Assembly: GCF_021390395.1 (NCBI RefSeq)
Contig: NZ_JAJUWT010000005.1
Location: 1-64,000, forward strand
Source of the DNA: Saccharothrix sp. S26
Lineage (GTDB): Bacteria; Actinomycetota; Actinomycetes; Mycobacteriales; Pseudonocardiaceae
Direction of reading: 5' to 3'
Length of the DNA: 64,000 nt
Shown here: positions 44,721 through 52,667 of the stretch, in pieces
Numbering within the stretch: the stretch's first letter is position 1
Layout: the number at the start of each line of letters is the position of its first letter
Notes under the pieces: generated by a model
Databases searched by the model: none
The model's input: only the letters and a program-made list of their open reading frames with translations
What the model was told of the DNA's origin: nothing
Translations under genes and position numbers: made by a program

Positions 44721-45095
44721 GTGAGGTGGGCAACGGGTCGCTACCGGCTGGTCCACGAGCTGGGCCGGGGCGGCATGGGTGCGGTCTGGCTCGGGCAGGA
44801 CACCGTGCTCGACCGGGACGTCGCGGTCACCGACCACCAGAAGGAGGCGCCGTACCCCTCAGCGCAGGCGCTGGCCAAGCGCGCGACCGAGGAGTGCACC
44901 CGCGTCTTCCTCTCCGACAGGGTGATCGGCGCGGACAAGGAGACCACCCTGCGGTTCTGGGTGGTGATCCCCACCGCCGAGGCGTGGAAGCTGCGCACCA
45001 CCAACGGCCACCGCACCTCCGACCGGACCTCGTCCTGCTACGTCGGCCGGGCGGACGGCGCGAAGCTCACCGAGCCGGTCATGACCGAGGACTGA
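44721..45095 (+). pseudogene. Chimeric remnant: Ser/Thr kinase N-terminus joined to a septum-formation-like C-terminus
   Basis: 124 residues. The first part, GRYRLVHELGRGGMGAVWLG followed by LDRDVAV, is the glycine-rich loop of a PknB-type kinase. After DRDVAV it switches to VTDHQKEAPYPSAQALAKRA...ECTRVF and ends CYVGRADGAKLTEP, as in the extracellular DUF/septum-formation domain often fused behind such kinases. The catalytic lobe (HRD, DFG) and membrane helix are gone, so an in-frame deletion of several hundred codons is the simplest explanation. It cannot act as a kinase. Confidence 0.6.
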
Positions 45096-45156
45096 CGCGC
45101 GGACCGGTCAGGAATCGAGAAGCACCGGCCCGAGGCCCGCGCCTAGCGTTGCCGGC

Positions 45157-45783
45157 ATGGCACACATCGACTCCGTCACCATCGAAGCAACCGACACCGC
45201 GGCGGCCGAACGCTTCTGCGCCGACGCTTTCGGCCTCGACGCCCCGCTGCGCTTCCGCGCCGCGCAGGAGCCCACCGCCGGCTTCCGCGGGTTCACCATG
45301 GCGCTCACGGTGGCGCAACCGTCCACCGTCGACAGCCTCGTCGGCACCGCCCTCGCCGCCGGGGCCACTGCGCTCAAGCCCGCCGCCAAGTCGCTGTGGG
45401 GCTACGGCGGCGTGGTGCAGGCACCGGACGGCACGATCTGGAAGGTCGCGACCTCGGCGAAGAAGGACACCGGTCCCGCCACCCGGCGGATCGACGAGGT
45501 CGTGCTCCTGCTGGGCGTCGCGGACGTGGCCGCGAGCAAGCGGTTCTACGTCGAGCACGGCCTGACCGTCGGCAAGAGCTTCGGCCGCGTGTACGTCGAG
45601 TTCGCCGCCGGGTCGAGCCCGGTGAAGCTCGCCCTGTACCGCCGCCGCGCGCTGGCCAAGGACGTCGGCGTCTCCCCCGACGGCAGCGGGTCGCACCGGA
45701 TCGCGATCAACGGCGACGCCGGCACCTTCACCGACCCGGACGGCTTCGCCTGGCACGCCGTGTCACCCGCGTCCGCCGGCTGA
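45157..45783 (+). CDS. VOC (glyoxalase/bleomycin-resistance) family protein
   Basis: 208 residues, two beta-alpha-beta-beta-beta modules. The N-terminal one has MAHIDSVTIEATDTAAAERFC, and the second starts near residue 105 with IDEVVLLLGVADVAASKRFY and ends DPDGFAWHAV. The family includes glyoxalases, dioxygenases and drug-binding resistance proteins; metal ligands are not clearly conserved, so the activity is open. It stands alone, with its own short upstream region. Confidence 0.8.
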   Translation: MAHIDSVTIEATDTAAAERFCADAFGLDAPLRFRAAQEPTAGFRGFTMALTVAQPSTVDSLVGTALAAGATALKPAAKSLWGYGGVVQAPDGTIWKVATSAKKDTGPATRRIDEVVLLLGVADVAASKRFYVEHGLTVGKSFGRVYVEFAAGSSPVKLALYRRRALAKDVGVSPDGSGSHRIAINGDAGTFTDPDGFAWHAVSPASAG

Positions 45784-45809
45784 CCGGCAGCACGGGCACA
45801 GCTCCCTTG

Positions 45810-45825
45810 ATGTTAGCGCAAACAT
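45810..45825. promoter_or_regulatory. TGTTAGCG-type operator, distal site of the CBM42-GH43 operon
   Basis: ATGTTAGCGCAAACAT, palindromic except for one pair, 97 bases before the start codon at 45922. Confidence 0.65.
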
Positions 45826-45876
45826 GCCACATACTCGCCCCAGCAAGACCAGCAGGAGGTAAAGCTCTCGCCCGAT

Positions 45877-45888
45877 GTGAACGCTCAC
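45877..45888. promoter_or_regulatory. TGTTAGCG-type operator, proximal site of the CBM42-GH43 operon
   Basis: GTGAACGCTCAC, same family with GTGA half-sites, 33 bases before the start codon. As at 14.3 kb, one GTTAG-type and one GTGA-type site are paired, here 65 bases apart. Confidence 0.55.
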
Positions 45889-45921
45889 CAAGCCCCGACC
45901 GATGAAGATCGGAGCTCCTAG

Positions 45922-47319
45922 ATGCCACGACGGTCCAGCACGCTCGCGCTGGTGCTCCTCGTGACCGCCTCGACCCTCGCGCTCCCGGTGTCGCAGGCCT
46001 CGGCCGCCACCATGCCGACCGGCGCGCGGTCGCTCGAGTCGGTCAACCTCCCCGGCCGGTTCGTCCGGCACCAGGACTACCTGGGCAGGCTCGACCCCGT
46101 CACGTCCGGCAGCACGGCGCAGGTCAAGCAGGACGCCACCGTCACGGTGGTCAACGGCCTGGCCTCGCCGTCCTGCCACTCCTTCCAAGCGGCCAACGGC
46201 ATGTTCCTGCGGCACCGCGACTACCGCGTGCGGCTGGAGGCGAACACCGGCACGGCGCAGTTCCGCGCGGACGCGACGTTCTGCGCCGTGGCCGGGTCGG
46301 TCACCGGCTCGGTGTCGTTGGCCTCGTTCAACTTCCCGGACCGCCGGGTGCGGCACCGCGACCACGAGCTGTGGCTGGACACCTACCAGGACACGGCGCA
46401 GTTCCGCGGCGACAGCTCGTTCCGCCTCACCGCGCCCTGGACGCCGAAGACCGCCAAGGGCCCGGTCATCCCGGGCCTGTTCGCCGATCCGCACATCACC
46501 CACTTCAACGGCCGCTACTACCTCTACCCCACCACGGACGGCTACGCGAGCTGGGCTTCCCCGTACTACAAGGCGTTCTCGTCCACCGACCTGGTGAACT
46601 GGACCGACCACGGCGTGATCCTGGACCACGGACCGGACGTGTCGTGGGCCGACGACTCGGCCTGGGCGCCGGCCGTCGTGGCCAAGAACGGCCGCTACTA
46701 CCTGTACTTCAGCGGCGGTGCGACCTCCGGCGACACCGGCAAGCACCTGGGCGTGGCGGTGTCGGACTCCCCCACCGGACCGTTCCGCGACGCCCTCGGC
46801 AAGCCGTTGATCCGGGCGGGCGCGTACTCGGGCCAGGCGATCGACCCTATGGTGTTCACCGACGACGACGGCCAGTCGTACCTGTACTGGGGCAACGGCA
46901 GCGCGTACGTCGTCCCGCTCAACGCCGACATGGTCTCGTTCGACCCGGCGAAGGTCCGCACCATCACGCCCAGCGGCTACCGCGAGGCGTCGTTCGTGTT
47001 CAAGCGCAACGGCACCTACTACTTCATGTGGTCGGAGAACGACACCCGCGACGAGAACTACCAGGTCGCCTACGCCACCGGCCCGTCACCGCTCGGCCCG
47101 TGGACCAAGCACGGCGTCGTGCTCCAGAAGCGCTTGGAGCTGGGCATCAAGGGCACCGGTCACCACTCGGTGGTCAAGTCGCCCGACAGCGACACCTGGC
47201 ACGTGGCCTACCACCGCTTCGCCGTGCCCGCGGGCAACGGCACCAACCGGGAGGTGACCGTCGACCGCATGACGTTCACCGCCGACGGCCGCATCGCCCC
47301 GATCGTCCCCACCCTGTGA
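45922..47319 (+). CDS. Secreted CBM42 - GH43 exo-arabinofuranosidase-like enzyme
   Basis: 465 residues. A Sec signal peptide (about 1-30) and an N-terminal CBM42 (about 31-173, three FVRH/FLRH/RVRH repeats) precede a GH43 propeller (about 178-465). Catalytic contexts are LFADPHITHFNG (base Asp), AIDPMVFTDDDG (pKa-tuning Asp) and YREASFVFKRNG (acid Glu). This closely follows GH43_26 exo-1,5-alpha-L-arabinofuranosidases of the Streptomyces Araf43A type, although there the CBM42 is C-terminal. ATG 45922 has GGAG seven bases upstream. The next GH43 gene starts 16 bases after its stop, so they form one operon under the two operators at 45.8 kb. Confidence 0.87.
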   Translation: MPRRSSTLALVLLVTASTLALPVSQASAATMPTGARSLESVNLPGRFVRHQDYLGRLDPVTSGSTAQVKQDATVTVVNGLASPSCHSFQAANGMFLRHRDYRVRLEANTGTAQFRADATFCAVAGSVTGSVSLASFNFPDRRVRHRDHELWLDTYQDTAQFRGDSSFRLTAPWTPKTAKGPVIPGLFADPHITHFNGRYYLYPTTDGYASWASPYYKAFSSTDLVNWTDHGVILDHGPDVSWADDSAWAPAVVAKNGRYYLYFSGGATSGDTGKHLGVAVSDSPTGPFRDALGKPLIRAGAYSGQAIDPMVFTDDDGQSYLYWGNGSAYVVPLNADMVSFDPAKVRTITPSGYREASFVFKRNGTYYFMWSENDTRDENYQVAYATGPSPLGPWTKHGVVLQKRLELGIKGTGHHSVVKSPDSDTWHVAYHRFAVPAGNGTNREVTVDRMTFTADGRIAPIVPTL

Positions 47320-47335
47320 TCAAGGGAGATCACCT

Positions 47336-48787
47336 GTGATCGGAACTGCCCGCAGGATCGGCGCGCTCGTCGCCGCCGTGGTCCTGCTGTTCACGTCCTG
47401 GTCGGTCACGACCGAACGGCGAGCCGAGGCGCTGGAGCCGTTCACCGGCTACCTCATGGCGCACTTCACCGGCGAGTCCGCGACCGGCGAGCAGATCTAC
47501 CTCGCCCACAGCCGTGACGGGCTGCGCTGGACCGACCTCAACAACGGCGCTCCCGTGCTGCTGTCGACCGTCGGCACGCGCGGTGTGCGCGACCCCGCGC
47601 TGGTCCGCTCCCCCGCGGGCGACCGGTACTGGATCATCGCCACCGACCTGCGCATCGCGTCCGGCACGTCGTGGTCGGACGCGGCCAACAACGGCAGCAA
47701 GTCCCTCGTCGTGTGGGAGTCCACCGACCTGGTCAACTGGTCCGCGCCGCGCCTGCTCAACGTCGCGGGAGGCATCTCCGGCGCGGGCAACGCGTGGGCG
47801 CCGGAGGCGATCTACGACCCGTCGTCGGGTGACTACGTCGTCTACTGGGCCACCAACGCGACCCTCAACGGCGTCAAGAAGCACCGCATCTACTACGTCC
47901 GCACCCGTGACTTCCGCACGGTGACCTCGCCGGTGCTCTACATCGACCGCGGCGCGGGCCAGGGCATCATCGACACCCAGATCATCGAGTCGCCGGGCAG
48001 CGCGGGCGGCTACCGCTACTACCGGGCCTCCGCCGACGGCCACATCACCATCGAGGGCAGCAACTCGGTCCTGGGTTCGTGGACCACGATCGGCAACCTG
48101 TCGCACATGGGCATCTCCAACGGCACCGGCGGCGGCAACGTGGTCGAGGGCCCGATGTGGATGCAGTTCAACGGCCGCGCCGAGTGGGCGCTGTGGCTGG
48201 ACCAGTACGCCACCGGCCGCGGGTACATGCCGATCACCTCGACCAACCTCGGCAGCACCCGCAACTTCACCACGCGCACGGACTACAACCTCGGCGGCAC
48301 CCGCAAGCGGCACGGCTCGATCCTCAACCTGACCGCCGCCGAGGAGAGCCGGGTGCTGGCCAAGTGGGGCTCCAGCGCCCCGGTCAACCGCATCCAGTCC
48401 TACAACTTCCAGGACCGCTACGTCCGCCACGCCGACTTCGACGTGCGCATCGACCCGAACGTCAGCCCCGCCCAGGACGCCCAGTTCCGCGTGACGCCGG
48501 GCCTGGCGGGCACCGGCACGGTGTCGTTCCAGTCGGTCAACTACCCCGGCTACTACCTGCGGCACGTGAACTACGACTTCGTGCTCGCCGCCGACGACGG
48601 TTCCGCGACGTTCAAGGCCGACGCGTCGTTCCGCCAGGTGGCCGGGCTCGCCTCGTCGTCGTGGTCGTCGTTCCAGTCCTACAACCACACCGACCGCTAC
48701 ATCCGGCACTACGCCTACCAGCTCAGGCTCGACCCGATCACCGACGCGACCGGGCGCGCCGACGCCACGTTCCGGCTGACCGGCTGA
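47336..48787 (+). CDS. Secreted GH43-like enzyme with C-terminal CBM42
   Basis: 483 residues. A signal peptide or anchor (about 1-32) is followed by a propeller (about 35-335) with RDPALVRSPAGDRYWI, IIDTQIIES and VVEGPMWMQFNG as the three GH43 catalytic contexts. A C-terminal CBM42 (about 340-483) has YVRH, YLRH and YIRH repeats. It resembles the enzyme at 14447 in module order. Probable extracellular arabinan- or arabinoxylan-active hydrolase; linkage preference unknown. GTG 47336 has GGGAG upstream and lies 16 bases after the preceding gene. A strong terminator follows. Confidence 0.82.
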   Translation: MIGTARRIGALVAAVVLLFTSWSVTTERRAEALEPFTGYLMAHFTGESATGEQIYLAHSRDGLRWTDLNNGAPVLLSTVGTRGVRDPALVRSPAGDRYWIIATDLRIASGTSWSDAANNGSKSLVVWESTDLVNWSAPRLLNVAGGISGAGNAWAPEAIYDPSSGDYVVYWATNATLNGVKKHRIYYVRTRDFRTVTSPVLYIDRGAGQGIIDTQIIESPGSAGGYRYYRASADGHITIEGSNSVLGSWTTIGNLSHMGISNGTGGGNVVEGPMWMQFNGRAEWALWLDQYATGRGYMPITSTNLGSTRNFTTRTDYNLGGTRKRHGSILNLTAAEESRVLAKWGSSAPVNRIQSYNFQDRYVRHADFDVRIDPNVSPAQDAQFRVTPGLAGTGTVSFQSVNYPGYYLRHVNYDFVLAADDGSATFKADASFRQVAGLASSSWSSFQSYNHTDRYIRHYAYQLRLDPITDATGRADATFRLTG

Positions 48788-48790
48788 CAC

Positions 48791-48831
48791 CGCGGCGGGG
48801 GTGGGCGCACCACGCGCCCACCCCCGCCGCG
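48791..48831. terminator. Bidirectional terminator between convergent operons
   Basis: A perfect 18-bp stem (48791-48808 with 48814-48831, loop of five) sits three bases after the GH43 stop and five bases before the end of the convergent GH88 gene, so it can serve both. Confidence 0.85.
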
Positions 48832-48836
48832 TCACG

Positions 48837-50021
48837 TCACCAGTGGCTGCGCCAGTCGGGCCGCAGCCGGCGCGACAGGGCTTCCAGGTAGAAGTAGTCG
48901 CCCCACAGGTTCCCCTCGTCGACGCCCACGTTCTTGGGCTTGTCGTACACGCCGTGCAGCAGCAACGCGGTGGACGCGCTGTCGTGCGCGGTCGAGTACG
49001 AGGTGGCGAGGGTGGTCAGGATGGCGTCGGCCTCGGCGCGGTAGCGCGAGGCGGTCCCGGCGTCGTCCACGTGCTCGGCGAGCTCGTACAGGCCGCTCAC
49101 CGCGATGGCGGCGGCCGACGAGTCGCGCTCCTCCCCGCTGCCGTCACCGAAGACGAGGTCCCAGTAGGCCACGCGGTCGTCCGGCAGGCGGCTGAGGAAG
49201 TAGTCGGCGCAGCGCCGGGCCGCGTCGAGGAACGACGGCTCGCCCACGTGCCGGTAGCCCAGGGCGAAGCCGTAGATGCCCCACGCCTGCCCGCGCGCCC
49301 AGCACGAGCCGTCCTGGTGCCCCTGCTCGGTCGCGCCGCGCAGCGGCTCGCCGGTCGCGGTGTCCCAGTAGAAGGTGTGGAACGTGGTGCCGTCCGGCCG
49401 GATGATGTGCCGCCGCAGCTGCTCGGTGTGCCGGACGGCGGCCTCGCGGAACGACGGTGTGCCGGTCGTCTCGGCCGCCCAGTACAGCAGGGGCAGGTTC
49501 ATCAGGCTGTCGATGATCGTGCGACCGCGTTGCACGGGGTCGGTCAGGTCGCCCCACGCCTGGAGGATGCCCGCGGGTTCCAGGAAGCGGGCCATCAGGT
49601 GGTCGGCGGCCTTCAGCGCGGCGTCACGGGCGCGCTCGTCGCCGAGCAGCCGCCACGGCGTCACGCACGACAGGGTGTAGAGGAAACCCAGGTCGTGGGT
49701 GTCGAGGTCGACGCCGCGGGTGACGCGGTCGGCGAAGCTGTCGACCTGGTGGCGCGCGGCGCGCAGCACGGCGTCGTCGCCGGTGCCCTCCCAGACCAGC
49801 CACAGCATCCCCGGCCAGAAACCGGTGGTCCAGCCGACGTTGGCCCCTTCGGGTTGGCCGTCGCGGGGTGTGCGCGGCCGGTAGGCGCCCGCGGTGGTGG
49901 TGTCGTCCGGGTACCAGGCGGTGAAGTCGGCGATGTTGCCCCGAACGGTCGCCACGGCGGCGTCCCAGGCCACGGCCAGGTGGTCGGTGGTCGGTGCGGC
50001 GCGGTCTGCTTCCGCGGACAT
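48837..50021 (-). CDS. Unsaturated uronyl hydrolase, GH88 family
   Basis: 394 residues, alpha/alpha-barrel. NVGWTTGFWPGMLWL (about 60-74) and DTHDLGFLYTL (about 104-114) carry the first conserved acidic region. IIDSLMNLPLLYWAA (about 168-182) contains the catalytic Asp, and WARGQAWGIYGFALGY is the substrate-cleft aromatic stretch. There is no signal peptide, so it is cytosolic. GH88 enzymes hydrate and remove the 4,5-unsaturated uronate left by lyases, which then rearranges to the KduI substrate. It is the last gene of the six-gene operon beginning with DUF2264 at 55988. Confidence 0.87.
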   Translation of the reverse strand: MSAEADRAAPTTDHLAVAWDAAVATVRGNIADFTAWYPDDTTTAGAYRPRTPRDGQPEGANVGWTTGFWPGMLWLVWEGTGDDAVLRAARHQVDSFADRVTRGVDLDTHDLGFLYTLSCVTPWRLLGDERARDAALKAADHLMARFLEPAGILQAWGDLTDPVQRGRTIIDSLMNLPLLYWAAETTGTPSFREAAVRHTEQLRRHIIRPDGTTFHTFYWDTATGEPLRGATEQGHQDGSCWARGQAWGIYGFALGYRHVGEPSFLDAARRCADYFLSRLPDDRVAYWDLVFGDGSGEERDSSAAAIAVSGLYELAEHVDDAGTASRYRAEADAILTTLATSYSTAHDSASTALLLHGVYDKPKNVGVDEGNLWGDYFYLEALSRRLRPDWRSHW

Positions 50022-50061
50022 GGATCTCCCTCAGGACGGGTGACGGGAACGGCGACGCGGG

Positions 50062-50748
50062 TCAGCGCGTCGCGACGGCACGCGGGTCGGAGCCCGACCC
50101 CGAGCCGGCGCGCAGGGGTCGCAGGGTCGCGCGGCTGCCCACCCAGACGACGTAGCAGGCCGGGCCGGTCAGCAGCGCGAGCGCGGGCACGGGCAGCGCC
50201 GCGACGGCCGCGGCCAGCACCCACAGCGCGGCCAGCGACACCGCGGTGAAGTGCGGGCGGCGCAGGGCCAGGAACAGGCACGCCCGCGCGAGCCGGGCGA
50301 CGGGCACGTCGGGGTGCTCGACCACGCCGGTGAGCGTCACCAGCGCGGTCGCGGCGGTGAGCAGCGCCAGCACGGCCAGCACGGGGATGGCGACGGCGCC
50401 GACGGGCGTGCCCCAGGCCGCGCGGGCGTCCACGGCCAGCACGAGCAGCGCGAACGTCGCCACGCCGGCCACGGCGAAGGCCCGGCGGGCGTGCCGCCGC
50501 CACGCGCGCAGGTAGCCGCGCACGACCGGCGCGGTGTCGTCGCCCGCGGTGGAGCCGAACGCGGCGTGGGCGGCGGCCACGGCCGGGCCCAGCGACGGCG
50601 CGGTCAGCACCAGCGCTGGCCAGGTGGCCGTGACCGGGGTGAACAGCAGCACGGCCAGGAACGGTGCGCTCGCGGCGACCACGAGCAGGCTGGTGGCCAG
50701 CAGCGCGTAGGCGGTGCCGAACACCCGGTTGTAGACCTCGTACCTCAT
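50062..50748 (-). CDS. DUF624 membrane protein (YesL-like)
   Basis: 228 residues with five or six membrane helices (for example ALLATSLLVVAASAPFLAVLL and the C-terminal GPACYVVWVG). YesL/DUF624 proteins regularly accompany CUT1 sugar transporters, classically in the Bacillus rhamnogalacturonan locus, but their function is unknown. It starts four bases after the end of the second permease gene and lies 40 bases before GH88, all on the same strand. Confidence 0.75.
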   Translation of the reverse strand: MRYEVYNRVFGTAYALLATSLLVVAASAPFLAVLLFTPVTATWPALVLTAPSLGPAVAAAHAAFGSTAGDDTAPVVRGYLRAWRRHARRAFAVAGVATFALLVLAVDARAAWGTPVGAVAIPVLAVLALLTAATALVTLTGVVEHPDVPVARLARACLFLALRRPHFTAVSLAALWVLAAAVAALPVPALALLTGPACYVVWVGSRATLRPLRAGSGSGSDPRAVATR

Positions 50749-50752
50749 GGCG

Positions 50753-51661
50753 TCACCCCTTCAGCCCGCTGGTGGCGATGCCCTGGACGAAGTACTTCTG
50801 GCCCAGGAGGAACACCACGGCGATGGGCACCACGGACAGCACCGACCCCGTCATGATCAGGGCGTGCTCGGCGTTGTACTCGCTGACGAACGACTTGAGC
50901 CCGAGCTGGATGGTCCACAGGTCGGGGTCGCGCAGGTAGATCAGCGGGCCGAGGTAGTCGTTCCAGGTGGTGACGAAGGTGAGCAGGGCGAGGCTGGCCA
51001 GCGCGGGCACCGACAGCGGCAGCATGATGCGGAAGTAGATGCCGTACTCGCTGAGGCCGTCGACCCGGGCGGCTTCGCACAGCTCGTCGGGGATGGTCAG
51101 GTAGTACTGGCGCATCAGGAACACGCCGAAGGCGCTGAACGCCTGCAAGGCGATGATGGACCAGGGCGTGTTGGTCAGGCCGACCTCGGACATCATGATG
51201 AACTGCGGGATCATGTAGGCCTGCCACGGCACGGCGATGGTGCCGATGTAGACCAGGAACAGCAGGTTGCGGCCGGGGAAGCGGGCCTTGGCGAAGCCGT
51301 AGGCGGCGAAGCTGCCGGTGAACAGCTGCAACAGGGTCACGACCACGGACAGGAACACGGTGTTCTTCAGCCAGGTCAGCATGTCCGAGATCCGCCAGAT
51401 CTCGGCGTAGTTGCCCCACTGCGGCGAGTCGGGCAGCCAGGTCACGGGGATCGAGAAGACGCCGCTGTTGGTCTTGAGCGACGACGAGATCATCCAGAAG
51501 AACGGCAGCAGCAGCCCGGCGGCCGCCACCGCGAGCACCGCGTACCCCAGCACCCGGCCGAACGCGGGCAGCCTCCCGCCGCGCCGGCCGGGGGGCGCGT
51601 CGGGGGCGGTGGGCGGGAGGTCGGGGGTGGCGAGGTCGGGCAGGGTGTGCGGGGCGGCCAT
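50753..51661 (-). CDS. Carbohydrate ABC transporter permease, MalG type
   Basis: 302 residues, six membrane helices. The EAA loop EAARVDGLSEYGIYFRIMLP (about 190-209) docks the ATPase, and the C-terminus KYFVQGIATSGLKG is typical for the second CUT1 permease. ATG 51661 overlaps the stop of the first permease by one base (TGATG), so translation is coupled. It forms the membrane channel with the MalF-type partner. No ATPase gene is nearby; a shared MsiK-type ATPase is the usual solution in actinomycetes. Confidence 0.92.
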   Translation of the reverse strand: MAAPHTLPDLATPDLPPTAPDAPPGRRGGRLPAFGRVLGYAVLAVAAAGLLLPFFWMISSSLKTNSGVFSIPVTWLPDSPQWGNYAEIWRISDMLTWLKNTVFLSVVVTLLQLFTGSFAAYGFAKARFPGRNLLFLVYIGTIAVPWQAYMIPQFIMMSEVGLTNTPWSIIALQAFSAFGVFLMRQYYLTIPDELCEAARVDGLSEYGIYFRIMLPLSVPALASLALLTFVTTWNDYLGPLIYLRDPDLWTIQLGLKSFVSEYNAEHALIMTGSVLSVVPIAVVFLLGQKYFVQGIATSGLKG

Positions 51662-52587
51662 CAGGCGTTCCTCCTGCGGTTGACGGCGAACTGCACGACC
51701 GTGACCGCCATGCAGAGCGCGAACAGCACGACGGAGATCGCGGAGGCGTAGCCGAACCGGTTCTCCACCAGGCCCTTCTGGTAGATGTACTGCGACAGCA
51801 CGAGGGTGGACTGGCCGGGGCCGCCGTTGGTCATGACCAGGATGAGGTCGAAGACCTTGAAGCTGCCGATGGTGAGCATGACCGTGACGAAGAACGTGGT
51901 GGGGCGCAGGCAGGGCAGGGTGACGTTGCGGAAGCGCTGCCAGGCGTTCGCGCCGTCGATGCGGGCGGCCTCGTGCAGCTCCGGTGGCACGGTCTGCAAC
52001 CCGGCGAGGAAGAGCAGCATGTAGTAGCCCATCTCGCGCCACACGCCGACGATGATCACGGCCGGCATGGCCCAGTCCGAGGAGGCGGTCCAGCCGGGCG
52101 GGTCGTCCACGCCGAACAGGCCCAGGACCTGGTTGATCGGACCGGCGTCACGGCTGAACAGCAGGTTCCACGCGATGGCGATGGCCACGATCGAGGTGAT
52201 GTAGGGGAAGAACGCGGCCGTGCGGAAGAACGCCACGCCGCGCAGCTTGCGGTTGAGCAGCAGGGCCAGGCCCAGGGACACCGCGAGGGTGAGCGGGATG
52301 TGGAACGCGGAGTAGTACAGGGTGTTGAGCAGTGCCCGGTGGAAGCTGGAGTCGCCCAGCAGGCGGGTGAAGTTGTCCAGCCCGATCCACTTGGCCTTGC
52401 CGAAGACGTTCCAGTTGGTGAACGAGACGTAGAACAGCGCGACGACCGGGCCCAGGGTGAGCAGGCCGAAGCCGAGGAAGTTCGGCAGGACGAACGACAC
52501 GCCCTGCAATGACCGGCGTGCCCGGTACCACCGCTTCGCGCGGTCCGCCCCGGTCCCGGGTGGACCGCCGACCGTCGTGGTGCTCAT
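51661..52587 (-). CDS. Carbohydrate ABC transporter permease, MalF type
   Basis: 308 residues, six helices. LHEAARIDGANAWQRFRNVT (about 205-224) is the EAA loop. The N-terminal segment RRSLQGVSFVLPNFLGFGLL is the first helix of CUT1 permeases. ATG 52587 has GGAG upstream and is used instead of a longer frame reaching 52671, which lacks family similarity. It lies between the solute-binding protein gene (80-base gap) and the overlapping second permease. Confidence 0.92.
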   Translation of the reverse strand: MSTTTVGGPPGTGADRAKRWYRARRSLQGVSFVLPNFLGFGLLTLGPVVALFYVSFTNWNVFGKAKWIGLDNFTRLLGDSSFHRALLNTLYYSAFHIPLTLAVSLGLALLLNRKLRGVAFFRTAAFFPYITSIVAIAIAWNLLFSRDAGPINQVLGLFGVDDPPGWTASSDWAMPAVIIVGVWREMGYYMLLFLAGLQTVPPELHEAARIDGANAWQRFRNVTLPCLRPTTFFVTVMLTIGSFKVFDLILVMTNGGPGQSTLVLSQYIYQKGLVENRFGYASAISVVLFALCMAVTVVQFAVNRRRNA

Positions 52588-52667
52588 CGGCTCTCCGTGC
52601 TCCTGCGTAGGTGGTGTGCTGGTGGTGGCGCGGGCCCGGGGTGGTCGGCCGGGCCCGCGCCGGGTGG

